DNA of 64,000 nucleotides from Hibiscus mutabilis (GCA_019671005.1 CM033723.1:18429254-18493253); one strand, 5' to 3'. Shown: positions 33,609 to 45,608, counted from the stretch's first letter. Program-made: numbers and translations. The notes: generated by a model not told the origin, from the letters alone.

Positions 33609-36069
33609 TGTAACCCCCTCAACCCAGCCTAGTCGCAAGATCGAACCGAGTGAACTACATTATGTTTATCGAGGTAAACTGTGTAAAACAAACTCAAAAC
33701 ACGTCCATTTTTTCTTTTATCTTATCTAGATGCAAATTATTATCCGATATGTCCATGTTGATAGCGGTTGAGAACTCAACTCAATTGGGCATTGAATTGA
33801 CATTCGATTGGATAAAATTGCAATTTGGGGACCAAATTGCAATTTTGGAAAACTACAAGGACTTAACCCCTTTTTATGTTACCGACCTTTAGTTAATCCA
33901 ATTTCATGCATACATGTTAAAACTCTGCTCACAACGATCATCCATACTCATTCAATTGCATCCACAACTTTTAGGGACTAAAACGCAAGAAAACAGAACT
34001 TCAAAACATCCAAATAATTGAATTAACTGTTAGCCGTACCGGTACACTAACACACGTATCGGTACCTGTTTGCTATTTCAAAATCCCCAAATTCCAGTAA
34101 CCAAAACTAGTATCGAAACGCCCTCGCGTACCGATACGCCCTGCCATTACACTTATCCCATACCGAAACACTAAGCCTGGGAACACTTACCCGTACCGAT
34201 ACGCTCATCCCGCATACCGAAACACTGCCCTCAAATGGCCTAAGCCATACGAAAACACTTGCTCGCATTTCGATACGCTAAGTTTGGAATGGCTTACTCA
34301 TACCGAAATAAAGACACGCGTACCGATACGCCTGGACCTGAAATGTCTTGATTTGATGGTTTAACATACTTTCAAACATACCATAACATCCTAACATGCT
34401 TCTAACATGAATCCAACACATTCAAGAGTCAAACCACAACAAAACATCATAGATTCATCAACAATTCATGGCATTTTGCATCTAATATAGAACTAGAGGT
34501 ATGCTTTCTAGAATCCCAGCCAAGCAAACACAAAACTCAAAACCAAAGCAACCAACAGTCCAAAATGGCCATTTACAAACCAAGAGCAGCAAACAACTTT
34601 GCTCAAATTAACAAACCATCTCCCAAAACAACAATGGAAACCCCATTGCCCTTATTACTTATAGTATAATTCAAAACATACTTTTAGTATCAAGTCTTTG
34701 GCGGTCCGTTGCTTCCTCGCTGCCTTCAAATCTTTAATTTTCTACATTGATGGACAAAGAGACTGTAAGCACACTAGGCTTAGTGAGGAGTTCTCAAAGT
34801 AAAACACCATCAATGCATTTAAAACCACTTCCAAACAACACATTGAAATCTCATTTCAATCATCTTTTAGATATCACTTAAAACATCATTTGAACATCAT
34901 GCCTTGAAAACCATGCACTTAACACTTTAAAAAATCAACATATTAAACCATATGTAACATGTGTCATTAACCATCAGCAAATCTCATTGCTAAACCTCAA
35001 TTTAAGCCTTCTAAAGCATAACAAACCATATGCAAAGCTTAAAGAGTAAACATGTATAAATCACATTATACAACATAAACCATTACATGACACATCGGAA
35101 ATTATATTAGCTTACAAGTGATTATTAACCAAGATCCATTAACAAAATAGTTCATTGGATACACGGATTCAACAAGTGTCCTTACAACACTTCAAGCCAT
35201 CTCAACCAAAATAGCGATACAATCACAATCGCGGTACATTACAACCGAGTACACTTACAACCCACGGGGACACCAACCCTAACCCTTATTTAGATGATTA
35301 ATCCATTAACGGGAGTTTACGGTACCATATAACCCTCGATCGTTAGTTTACTTGGATGGAGTATTTGGTACACCATATAAAACCCCTCGACATCCAAGGT
35401 GACTCTTTATAGTGCACTATCAATCCTATGGCTGGCCAACTATATCCGATAACATTTTTAAACCACATCACTTGCCAATATAATTCACAATTAACCATAT
35501 ACCTCACTATTTTTATATGCATTAAACCAAACAATTCTCCAAAGCAACAAACCATGCTTTTTAACAAGTATTTCCACATACTTACAAGGATCACTTACCA
35601 TATGCATCCTTCAACATCTCATGATTAAAAACAGTATCTCACATACTTTAAAACATGCTTAAACAGTAGGTACCATATAATTCAAAACAAGTACATAATT
35701 CATTTCATAGTAGCACGACCGAGAGAGAAAACCACTTTATACTTACTTAAGAGTTTAAACCGACGTTTCAAGCTAAGTTTAAACTCCCATAAACCACCTT
35801 TAAACCATTTCAAAGCTGAAATCCACGTTCTCACTCACTGATACGTGAAAAACTCAATTCGCTGACGCGAATTCAAGCATCCGAAGCCTCCAAAGCTTCA
35901 CCGATAGCTTTTGGGTCAGCCTCCTTAATGCATCTCAATGTATTCAAACCACTGCAACAACATTCCTCACAACCAAAATCATCATCTAACTCTATCCAAC
36001 CACAGCCCAGCCATAAAACTATCAATCTAACACTTCCATTAACATCAATCAACACTTAAAAATAGGATT
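33609..36069 (-). repeat. LTR C', main part (relative of LTR C)
   Basis: Minus-strand LTR; on the + strand its end reads TGTAACCCCCTCAACC at 33609. Moving up it contains a CGTACCGATACG array (34030-34340), the stem-loop (34766-34785), a GGGTTTTATATGG-type array (about 35290-35400) and the AGTGCACTATAAAG core near 35407. That is the order of LTR C reversed. The left flank is GGTCG (33604-33608). Element B interrupts it at 36070. A further 70 bp (47162-47231) match LTR C around 19745-19810. Whether it is solo or one end of a full element cannot be told. Confidence 0.7.
34766..34785 (-). other. Conserved LTR stem-loop, LTR C'
   Basis: On the minus strand CACTAAGCCTAGTGTGCTTA, the same folding alternatives as in LTR C. 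Confidence 0.7.
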
Positions 36070-36479
36070 TGTAACCCCGTCGACCCGGCCTAGTCGCAAG
36101 ACCGAACCGAGCAAGCTACATTTGGTTTACTCAGAAAGATTAACCTTTAAACTCAATTTTTTTCTTTTATCTTGTCTAGATGCATTAAAGCTTTCCTACA
36201 TGATCATTTGGTTCATAGGTAATCACTCATCTCAGTCGGGCATCGTAACGATATCCGATTGTCCACAAACATGAAAAAGGGACCAAAATGTAATTTCAGT
36301 AACTTTAAAGGGCTTTTCTAACTTTTAAGTTATCAACCTTTAATTAAGTTCATTTCATGCTTGCATGCCAAAAATCAGCTTCAAACAATCATTTATGCCC
36401 AAATAATTGGCTAAATAAGAATTAGGGACTAAAATGAAAGAAAACAAAAATTGCCTCAATATGACATTAACAGAATTAA

Positions 36480-37450
36480 CGACCCCCGTATCAATACAGT
36501 ATGACCCATTTCGATACGGATGGTCCCATACCGGTACACCATTTTGAGTATAAGATATGTTTTTAGAAGTTCTTGCATATCGTACAAATATGTTTCAATT
36601 GGTGTTTCAGTACGCAGCATTGTTACATCCCGTACCGATACGGTTCCATTGGTGTTTCGGTACACGGGCTCCATTTCAAAAAATGATATTCCAGTAACCA
36701 CATAACATTTCGATATGCCCTTGCTTGTACCGATACACCCTGGGCAATTATGCCTAGCCGTACCGGTACGATCCCTCGCGTATCAGTACGCCTGGGTCTA
36801 TAATGTCAAATTTAGCTGGGTTTTCATACAATTCTAGATGCAATTGGCCCTCAACAACTTGTAAACAGACATATCAACCCTTGATTATACACAATCTAAC
36901 ATTTATACCGAATTAGGCAACCTTTAATTAAGTTTAAAGGGCTTTTCTAACTTTTAAGTTATCAACCTTTAATTAAGTTTATTTCATGCTTGCATGCCAA
37001 AAATCAGCTTCAAACAATCATTTATACCCAAATAATTGGCTAAACAAGAATCAGGGACTAAAATGAAAGAAAATAAAAATTGCCTCAATATGACATTAAC
37101 AGAATTAACGACCCCATATCGATACGGTATGACCCTTATCAATACATTTGTGAACTTGCCGTTTCGATATGGTTGGTCCCATACCGGTACACCATTTCGA
37201 GTATAAGATATGTTTTTAGAAGTTCTTGAATACCGTATCGATACGGTTCAATTGGTGTTTCGGTACGCAGCATTGTTACATCCCGTACCGATACAGTTCC
37301 ATTGGTGTTTCAGTACACGGGCTCCATTTTAAAAAAATGATATTCCAGTAACCACATAACATTTTGATACGCCCTTGCCTGTAATGATACACCCTGACCA
37401 ATTATGCCTAGCCGTACCGATACAGTCCCTCGCGTATCGGTACGCCTGAG
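36480..37450 (-). repeat. CGTACCGATACGG array, two copies, in the 3' LTR of B
   Basis: CGTACCG(A/G)TACG and its variants (CCATACCGGTACACC, GGTGTTTCGGTACGC) recur at 10-40 bp spacing in 36480-36795 and again in 37100-37450, the second set within the duplicated 629 bp. The single matching set in the 5' LTR is at 44690-45025. Confidence 0.8.
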
Positions 37451-38012
37451 CCTATAATGTCAAATTTAGCTGGTTTTTCATACCCCTAACAACTTGTAAA
37501 CTTACATATCAACCCTTGATTATACAAAATCTAACATTTATACCAAATTAGGCAACCACAACAACATCATGCTACCAAAGGACCACTCTAGAGGCTTGCT
37601 TCCTAAACCACTTTGCCAAACATACCAAAATGCACAATTAGACCATTCTCGACATAAGCAACATACCACCACACTCAGCATAGCATACTAAACTTGGTCT
37701 AACCAGCACAACATGGCAAACCACAAGGAAACTCTAAATGCATCCCTAATCATCCATCTAGCCTCAACTTTAGACAAGAACAACATCAAATTGAGAAACA
37801 TATAACCATCATCAAAAACCAGCATAGAAACACATTTAAATCTACAATGAAACAAATGTACATCTCCCCAAAATCCATGGTGAACACATTGCCTTTTTAA
37901 TCGGAAACATAGACCGAGTGCATACTCAAAAGTAGTTTATCCCTTGGATCCTTGCAAACCTTGGCTTTGCTGCCCGAAACTTTAATGCTCTGCATCTTTG
38001 GAAAAAAGAGCG

Positions 38013-38028
38013 TAAGCACACATGCTTA
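38013..38028 (-). other. Conserved LTR stem-loop, 3' LTR of B
   Basis: Minus strand TAAGCA TGTG TGCTTA, perfect 6-bp stem, preceded by CTCAC and followed by CGCTC. Confidence 0.75.
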
Positions 38029-38329
38029 GTGAGGATGCTCATAAACAATGATGCATAAAACCATTTAAAAACCACATGCTTGCTTTTCTCAAAACATGCT
38101 TACAACCTAAGCATTTTTCTATGATTCCAACCAAATCAAAACACAGTAACCTTTATAACATCATAAACAATCCATGCTTGAATTCTAAAGCATTTTTACC
38201 AAACCATGCTTATATTCCCAAAGCATTACAAACAAGGTTCAACACATGAACTTTCACATATATTGGGATTTATAGTGACCCGGATAGACTACCTCTATCT
38301 CATACACATATCAGATACACGAATCTCTC

Positions 38330-38560
38330 ATACCATGCCTAGTTAAACCGCATGATATCCCAAACCTTGCCTAGTTAAACCGCAAGATTTGACACCCTCG
38401 CCTAGTTAAACTGTGAGATTTCACACTTGCCTAGTTAGACCGCCAGAGTACCGGCCTTGCCAAGTTAAACCGCAAGATCACCATCGATTTGGGTTGCCTA
38501 GTTAAACCGCATGCCCCAAATGATGTCCCAACAGTCTGGGTGGCCTAGTTAAACCGCCAT
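38330..38560 (-). repeat. Seven-unit GCCTAGTTAAACCGC array downstream of the B TATA box
   Basis: On the + strand GCCTAGTTAAACCGCA(A/T)G(A) occurs near 38336, 38369, 38399, 38429, 38457, 38494 and 38541. On the sense (minus) strand it begins about 45 bp after the TATA box. The other LTR has only five units (45910-46075). Confidence 0.85.
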
Positions 38561-38607
38561 ACCTCAAGGACCCATGACCACGATCGATTTTGTTCATATT
38601 TTATAGT

Positions 38608-38615
38608 GCACTTTT
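38608..38615 (-). promoter_or_regulatory. TATA box, 3' LTR of B
   Basis: Minus strand AGTGCACTATAAAAT..., the same core as in LTR C. The copy in the 5' LTR (46114-46121) would drive the element. Confidence 0.75.
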
Positions 38616-39644
38616 AATCCTATGGCATGCCAACTATATCCGATTGTTTTCTCACCTTGTCACATTGCCAATATATCATTTACAAAACCATTTACTTACT
38701 GTTTTACAATGCATTTCATAAAATACCACATATGCTCATCTCATTGCCATTGCAATAACACCATTCCCATCTGGAATGAAAACCAATGCTCACTAGAATT
38801 TAATATACTTTTAAACCCCTACATATGTACTCAAAATCATGCATTACCAGTAAGTAAATCATATCATGTTTATCACCAAAACATGCAAACAACATGGTCA
38901 TATCTAAACCGATATTCAAGAGCAAAATAAGGGAAACTTACTTCCCAGCTTAGGTAAGTGTCTCACGCTTACCCTAAACTCCCAACAACCTTTACAAACC
39001 TTTGTAAAGCAATTAAAACCAGTTTCCACTCACCGATACGCTTCACCTTCCTTGCCAACGTGAAACAAGCTCCCGACAAGCAACCAAACAACATCAAGCT
39101 TCGCCGCCTTGATTATCCCCTTGTTATGTGATTTCTCCCTCAATTGGCTTGTTAAAAGCTTTGGATTTTGATAAAATTCTGAGTGTTTGGAAGAAAAGAA
39201 GTTAAGAGAAAAAGTTTCGGAAATAGTTACATGAAATTCTTTTAAAAGCTAATAACTAACTTTAGATATTTAATCCATTTTAACAACCTTTTAAAACACA
39301 TGATTAAAATGATTTAATTAAAGGGAGAAACCACCAGCAAACACTTGGTAGATTAGCTCCTTAAGGATTCTAAGGATTTGACCCTTTTGATTTTAGTCAC
39401 TTAAAATAGTTTTCAAAAATCGCATTTTAGTCACTAACACAAAATATCATATTTTCGATTTCCATTTTCCAAAACTGATTCCACCAAAAATCAATATATA
39501 TTAAAAGATGATTTTTAACTATTTTTCCGTAGTTTTATCTTACCGAAAAATATACGGTCCCGAATCTGACTCGAATCTCTAACCTAGTCCACCGGACCGT
39601 CTCATAAACCTCAAAACCGCTAAGACCAAAACCGGGGTGTTACA

Positions 39645-39658
39645 ACTCTCCTCTACTT
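39645..39658 (-). promoter_or_regulatory. Polypurine tract of element B
   Basis: Minus strand AAGTAGAGGAGAGT immediately before the 3' LTR. Confidence 0.75.
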
Positions 39659-40412
39659 AAGAAAGTTCATCCTCGAAATTATCTGGAGGAAACAGATGCG
39701 AAAATTGCTCCTTCATATTCGCCTTGCTTTCCCAAGTAGCTTTCTTAACACCTCGGTGTCGCCACAAGACTTTTACAAGCTCTATCGTTTTACCACGTAG
39801 GACTTTCTTATTGGTATCAACGATCTCTACGGGTTCCTCATCAAACGTTTGATCCGGCCTCAACTCCACATCCTCTACCAGCATAACATGCGATGGATCT
39901 GACCAATATCTCCTCAACATCGAAACATGGAACACATTGTGAATTTTCTCCAGCTCGAGAGGCAACCTCAACCGATATGCCACAGGACCCACACGTTCAA
40001 TAACCTCGTATGGTCTAATGAACCTCGGACTAAGCTTACCCTTACGTCTAAATCTCATCACCTTTTTTGATGGTGACACCTTCAAGAATACGCGATCACC
40101 TACTGCATATTCAACCTCCTTACGCTTCAAATCCGTATAAGATTTCTGCCGATTTGCAGCCACTTTCAACCAATCGTAAACAAGCTTAACCTTCTCATCT
40201 GTGTCTTTCAACACATTCGATAGGTTAACATGCTTTTCCCCCACCTCAACCCAACATAAGGGCGAACGACATCTCTGGCCATATAATGCCTCATAAGGTT
40301 CCATCTGTATACTCGCCTGATAACTGTTGTTGTAAGCAAACTCAACTAAAGGCAAATGCTTCTCCCAGGTTCCCTGGAACTCATTAATACAACATTGCAG
40401 CATATCTTCCAA
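39657..40412 (-). pseudogene. Element B integrase C-terminal half and chromodomain
   Basis: An open stretch of 251 codons. It begins just after a TAG that replaces Gln in the integrase core (VI-stop-VLEDML, about 40420) and carries the catalytic Glu in the first residues (MEDML). It continues with TWEKHLPLVEFAYNNSYQAS, YEALYGQRCRSPLCW, the GPY/F module (YEVIERVGPVAYRLRLPLEL) and IHNVFHVSMLRRY. It ends with the chromodomain KVLRGKTIELVKVLWRHRG...ATWESKANMKEQFSHLF. This is the best preserved chromodomain in the window. The first Met is not a true start; the segment is the end of a polyprotein. Confidence 0.9.
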
Positions 40413-41080
40413 AACCTAGATAACTCGTTCAGACTTTCCATCTAACTGGGGATGATACGCGGTACTAAAACTCAACCTCGAACCCAATGCCTGGTGCAAA
40501 CTCTTCCAAAACCTTGCCGTAAACCTTGGATTCCTATCCGAAATGATGGATTTAGGTACACCATGCAAGCGCACAATCTCTGCTATATACAAATATGCCA
40601 ACTTGTCCAAGGTATACGTTGTATGCACTGGCAAGAAATGTGCACACTGTGAACCGATCAAAAATCACCCAAACGAAATCCTTCTTAGCCAGTGTCAACG
40701 GCAACCCTATTACAAAATCCATGGTGATTCTCTCCCATTTCCACTCCAAAATTTTCAGCAATTGCAACAACCCTGATGGAAATTGATGTTCAGCCTTGAC
40801 CCCCTGACATACCATGCACTTGGACACAAACTCAGCCACATCCTTTTTCAACCCAAACTAGTAGTATACCTCTTTCAAATCACGATACATCTTAATACTA
40901 CAAGGATGCATAGCAAAAGGACTAGAATGTGCTTCTGTCAAGATAGTGTGCCTCAACTCCGAGTCATCCGACACCACTATTCGACCCTTGAAACACAAAA
41001 CTCCATCATCATCAAAATGGAAATCTGTCAAATTATCATCCGCTGTCCTTAACATGCTCAACCAATGAATCATCATACGA
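40413..41080 (-). pseudogene. Element B integrase zinc domain and core, disrupted
   Basis: Readable in two frames. From 41076 down: DDNLTDFHFDDDGVLCFKGR, the HHCC His residues in TEAHSSPFAMHP (about 40940-40905) and CMVCQGVKAEHQFPSGLLQ (about 40815-40765). Then come WERITMDFVIGLPLTLAKK with the first catalytic Asp (about 40735-40680) and, after a shift, IISDRNPRFTARFWKS with the second (about 40545-40500). Stops near 40858 and 40413 and a frameshift near 40640 break it. Confidence 0.88.
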
Positions 41081-41590
41081 TTGCTTAGCTTTAATCAACT
41101 GCGATAACGTAGGCTTGACTTTCAATTTAGCCAGCAAACCACCCCTCGCATCACACTCAACCTTGCAAACATAGCTCGGAGCTCAACCGCAACCTTACGA
41201 CTTAATGCATCCACCACTACTTTGGCTTTACCATGATGATACTCAATGGTCAAGTCGTAATCCTTAAGCAACTCCAACCATCTACGTTGCCTACGATTCA
41301 AATCTTTCTGGGACATCAAATACTTTAAGCTCTTCTGATCCGTGAAGACCGCGCACTTCTCACCATAGAGGTAATGTCGCTAAATTTTTAGAGCGAAAAC
41401 CACAACCACAAGCTCCAAATCATGAGTTGGATAATTGCGCTCATGAACTTTCAACTGCCTTGATGCAAAGGCCACAACCTTCCCATCCTGCATCAGCACA
41501 CAACCTAAGCCAACATACGACGCATCACTATAAACCACAAACTCCCTCCCAGATTCAGGCTAAATCAACATAAGAGCATATGTCAGAACT
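41081..41590 (-). pseudogene. Element B RNase H, disrupted
   Basis: Order on the minus strand: FVVYSDASYVGLGCVLMQDG (about 41545-41490), KVVAFASRQLKVHERNYPTH, FALKI-stop-RHYLYGEK (TAG for Trp at about 41381), FTDQKSLKYL, QRRWLELLKDYDLTIEYHHG and DALSRK (about 41210). Catalytic Asp residues in YSDAS and FTDQ are kept. A frameshift near 41115 ends it. Confidence 0.85.
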
Positions 41591-42560
41591 TCCTTCAACT
41601 TCTCAAAATTGTGCTGCTACTTCTCCGTCCATACATACGGAGCATTCTTCTGCAACAACTTGGTGAATGGTACTGCAATACTCGAAAACCCCTCAACAAA
41701 ACAGCGACAATAACCAGCCAACCCAAGAAAACTACGCTCCTCCGATACAGACTTAGGTGGCTTCTAATTGAGAATAGCCTCAATCTTCTGTGGATCAACG
41801 CGAATACCCTCTGCGGAAACCACATGGCCTAGGAATGTCACTTCCTTAAGCCAAAACTCACACTTGCTCAACTTAGCATATAACTGATTATCCTTCAACA
41901 CTTGCAACACAATCCGTAAATGTCGAACATGCTCTTCCTTGGTATGAGAGTACACGAGAATATCATCTATGAATACCACTACAAACTGATCAAGATACTC
42001 ATGAACACTCTATTCATCATATTCATAAACGCAGCCGGGGCATTTATCAACCCAAAAGGCATGACCAGAAACTCATAATGCCTATATCTCATACGGAACG
42101 CGGTCTTATGCACATCCACATCCTTAACCTTCAAATGGTAATACCCCAATCTTAAATATATCTTGGAAAACGCCACTGCTCCATGAAACTGATCAAATAA
42201 GTCATCAATCTACGGTAACAAATACTTGTTCTTTATCGTCAACTTATTCAACTGACGATAATCAATGCACATGTGCATCGTACCATCTTTCTTTTTCACG
42301 AAGAGAATAGGCGCTCCCCACAGAGAAACACTTGATCGAATGAACCCATGGTCCAACAACTCCTAAAGCTGCGACTTCAACTCCTTCAATTCTTTCAGTG
42401 TCATCCTATAAGGAGCAATGGATACCGGTGTTGTACCCTCATAAGTCTCAATGCGAAACTCCACCTCCCTATCTGGAGGTAAACCGAAACAACTCCTCAA
42501 GAAAAACTTCAGGAAAGTCGCACACGGTCCGAATGTCCTGCACTCGAACAACCTTAGCTT
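41591..42560 (-). pseudogene. Element B reverse transcriptase, disrupted
   Basis: From 42550 down: LPPDREVEFRIETYEGTTPV, ELKELKSQL-stop-ELL (TAG for Gln near 42365), WGAPILFVKKKDGTMHMCID, YRHYEFLVMPFGLINAPAAF (about 42095-42035) and MNRVF. A 1-bp shift near 41979 leads to VVFIDDILVYSHTKEEH with both polymerase Asp, then CEFWLKEVTFLGHVVSAEG and SFLGLAGYCRCFVEGFS. TAG codons near 41621 and 41766 replace Gln and Trp. All fingers/palm motifs are present but not in one frame. Confidence 0.88.
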
Positions 42561-42915
42561 CTGGATTCATAACAATAGCCAAATAAGCTTGGCAACCATC
42601 AAACATCATCTTCTCTGCTCTAACAGCCGAAACCAAAGCACAACATCGGTATAACCTTCTTGTTATAACCGTCTCCCCAAAAGAACTTGTGACTAACATG
42701 CCAACATCTAAGATCTCAACAGGAACATTCAACAAAGATGTATGTTCACTCAAGATATATGAATGCGTGGACCCTGAATCAATTAAAGATAACAATGACA
42801 AGGATTGCAAAGTAAAAGTACCTGCGATCACATCCGTGTCATTATGACCCTCACGGTGAGCAAAGACCCAAGCCGGTCCACCACCTTCAGGTCTCACCAC
42901 TGCGGCATGAGCCAT
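42469..42915 (-). pseudogene. Element B protease with internal deletion
   Basis: Open for 148 codons. VIAGTFTLQSLSLLSLIDSG ends at the intact retropepsin Asp-Ser-Gly (DSGSTHS, about 42785-42765). The order then jumps from RRLYRCCALVSA directly to VRAEKMMFDGCQAYLAIV. In element D about 70 residues lie between these blocks, including the ILGMDW end of the protease. The reading frame is kept across the gap, so it looks like an in-frame deletion. The C-terminal part of the enzyme, including its flap-side core strands, is lost. Confidence 0.75.
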
Positions 42916-44030
42916 ACCCCTCTGAACATCCTCACGCCTCTGAAAGTTACCCCTGCCATGGTCTCAACCCCTAGAAGGTGCAGCAACCTGCGCTAGTACA
43001 TCTCTCGCAGCCCGAGGACAATCACGCTTCAAGTGACCAGATGATCCACAAATCCAACAAGCTCCAGTATTACCCCAGCACATACCCACGTGGCGCCTAC
43101 CGCATCGCTCACACTCTGGTGTAACACAAGTTCCCTGAGCACCCTGGCCAACTCCACCACCACGCATATAATCTGGCTTATGCCTCTTGTCCCTGAACCT
43201 CCTACTCTACCTTTCAGAATAGCTAGAGTTTGCCACTCTTTTACCCAAGTTTACACCTGCAGCCTGAACTGGTGCACCCAAGAACTGCTCAATATCCTTG
43301 GCCCGATTGACCAACACATCAAAATCTGTGTAATCTGCGGCCATGAGGTACTTTTTAATGTCCTTTACAAGTCCATAACAGAACCTGTCACATCTCTGTC
43401 GGTCATCTGGAACCAACTCCGGAGCATATTGACTCAATCAGACAAACTTCACCTCGTATTCAGAAACATACATGTTTCTCTAAGATAGCGACATAAACTT
43501 GCGCTTCTTTATATCCAAGTACTAAGCACCAAGGTACTTCCTCTTGAAAGCTCTCTGAAAGAACTCTCAAGTAACATCCACCTCAGGAACGCCAGCAATA
43601 GTGGTCACCCACCAATGGTATGCATCCCCCTACAACAGAGATATACATCCGATCTGATCCATAATACAGGCCTTCTTTTCTAGCCAACCTTCGGCTGCTT
43701 CAGGGCTCAAACCTTAAAACTCCACACCTCCCAAACTCTTCAAATGCACCAAGGGTAAACCTTGTTTTGCCACCACAACAGGTGCTGGTGTCTGCGCCTA
43801 AAAACTCAATGCATCGCTGCCTGAAAAGCTACTGTTGTCGTCTGTACTAACGGAGTCAAATTGCCATACACTGGCACTTAAAGAACTCGGGGTGCTTCAC
43901 CCGTCCCAACATCAACTAGAGGAACCACGGGAGGAGGATGAGGTAAAATATGAGGGAGATTCTATTCTATCTTATTATTCTTCCTAATCCCAGCAGTACT
44001 AGCCATAGACTGTGTCTCACGTCGAGCCAT
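42916..44030 (-). pseudogene. Element B gag, disrupted
   Basis: Start chosen at the ATG ending at 44030 (MARRETQSMASTAG), 236 bp downstream of the LTR end, just after the leader. The capsid domain is readable around 43640-43500 (WWVTT, VTWEFFQRAF) and in frame 43437-43207 (MSQYAPELVPDDRQRCDRF, RAKDIEQF). The nucleocapsid part (43167-42964) has CERCGRRHVGMC and a canonical CWICGSSGHLKRDC (CX2CX4HX4C). Stops near 42963 (CGA to TGA), 43205 (CAG to TAG) and several in 43480-43800 break it. Confidence 0.85.
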
Positions 44031-44248
44031 GCTAACAAAAACATCAAAACACATTAGAGTTAGGCTAGCATCAGGCAAAGGATCCAAGTTAACTTTAAAA
44101 CGCATTTAAAATCCTTGGTAATAGGTAATGTGTCCCCAATTATACCCCAACATAACACTAAACAATCACCGAGTATTTACACAATCACCGTGTAGTTCAA
44201 GCAACATCAATTAAACAAGCAACAACATCCCAAATTTTCGCAAACCTA

Positions 44249-44260
44249 GCTTTGATACCA
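44249..44260 (-). promoter_or_regulatory. Primer binding site of element B, tRNA-Met type
   Basis: Minus strand TGGTATCAAAGC, one base from the perfect site, 5 bp inside the LTR end at 44266. Confidence 0.85.
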
Positions 44261-44689
44261 ACAAATGTAACCCCCTCGACCTGGCCTAGTCGCAAGACCG
44301 AACTGAGCAAGCTACATTAGGTTTACTAAGGTAAACCAGAAAAATTAACCTTTAAACATGACATTTTTTTCTTTTATCTTGTCTAGATGCATTAAAGCTT
44401 TCCTACATGATCATTTGGTTCATAGGTGATTACTCATCTCAATCGGGCATCGTAACGATATCTAATTGACCACAAACACAAAATAAGGACCAAAACGTAA
44501 TTTCAACAACTTTAAAGGGCTTTTCTAACTTTTAAGTTATCAACCTTTAATTAAGTTTATTTCATGCTTGCATGCCAAAAATCAGCTTCAAACAATCATT
44601 TATGCCCAAATAATTGGCTAAACAAGAATCAGGGACTAAAATGAAAGAAAATATAAATTGCCTCAATATGACATTAACAAAATTAACGA

Positions 44690-45025
44690 CCCCATATCGA
44701 TACGGTATGACCCTTATCGATACATTTGTGAACTTTCTGTTTCGATATGGTTTGTCCCATACCGGTACACCATTTCGAGTATAAGATATGTTTTTAGAAG
44801 TTCTTGAATACCGTACCGATACGGTTCAATTGGTGTTTCGGTACGCAGAATTGTTACATCCCGTACCGATACAGTTCCATTGGTGTTTCAGTACACGGGC
44901 TCCATTTAAAAGAAAATGATATTCCAGTAACCACATAACATTTCGATATGCCCTTGCCTGTAACGATACACCCTGGCCAATTATGCCTAGCCGTACCAAT
45001 ACAATCCCTCGCGTATCGGTACGCC
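44690..45025 (-). repeat. CGTACCGATACGG array in the 5' LTR of B
   Basis: About ten units such as CGTACCGATACGG, ATACCGGTACACC, TCGGTACGC and GCGTATCGGTACGCC, spacing 10-45 bp. Units alternate strand because the core GGTACC-like motif is palindromic. Confidence 0.8.
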
Positions 45026-45592
45026 TGGGCCTATAATGTCAAATTTAGCTGGTTTTTCATACCCCTAACAACTTCTAAACTTACATATCAACCCTTGATT
45101 ATACAAAATCTAACATTTATACCAAATTAGGCAACCACAACAACATCATGCTACCAAAGGACCACTCTAGAGGCTTGCTTCCTAAACCACTTTGCCAAAC
45201 ATACCAAAATGCACAATTAGACCATTCTCGACATAAGCAACATACCACCACACTCAGCATAGCATACTAAACTTGGTCTAACCAGCACAACATGGCAAAC
45301 CACAAGGAAACTCTAAATGCATCCCTAATCATCCATCTAGCCTCAACTTTAGACAAGAACAACATCAAATTGAGCAACATATAACCATCATCAAAAAACA
45401 GCATAGAAACACATTTAAATCCACAATGAAACAAATGTACATCTCCCCAAAATCCATGGTGAACACATTGCCTTATTAATCAGAAACATAAGCCGAGTGC
45501 ATACTCAAAAGTAGTTTATCCCTTGGATCCTTGCAAACCTTGCCTTTGCTGCCCCGAACTTTAATGCTCTGCATCATTAGGAAAAGAGAGTG

Positions 45593-45608
45593 TAAGCACA
45601 CATTCTTA
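45593..45608 (-). other. Conserved LTR stem-loop, 5' LTR of B (one mismatch)
   Basis: Minus strand TAAGAA TGTG TGCTTA: the pair formed by C and G in the 3' LTR copy is lost here. Confidence 0.65.

Larger units (their letters stand above)
36070..39644 (-). repeat. 3' LTR of element B, with internal duplication
   Basis: 3575 bp against 2896 bp in the 5' LTR. Most of the difference is a direct duplication of about 629 bp: 36310-36938 is repeated from 36939. Both copies include the CGTACCGATACG array. Other landmarks are the stem-loop at 38013, the CCTAGTTAAACC array 38330-38560 and the TATA box at 38608. Confidence 0.9.

Noticed and set aside
35343..35628. Opposed frames of 83 and 66 codons
   Set aside because: They lie in LTR C' across its promoter and array and have no protein-like pattern.
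38330..38560. CRISPR-like or satellite array (GCCTAGTTAAACCGC)
   Set aside because: Irregular spacing, present in both LTRs of element B; part of the LTR.
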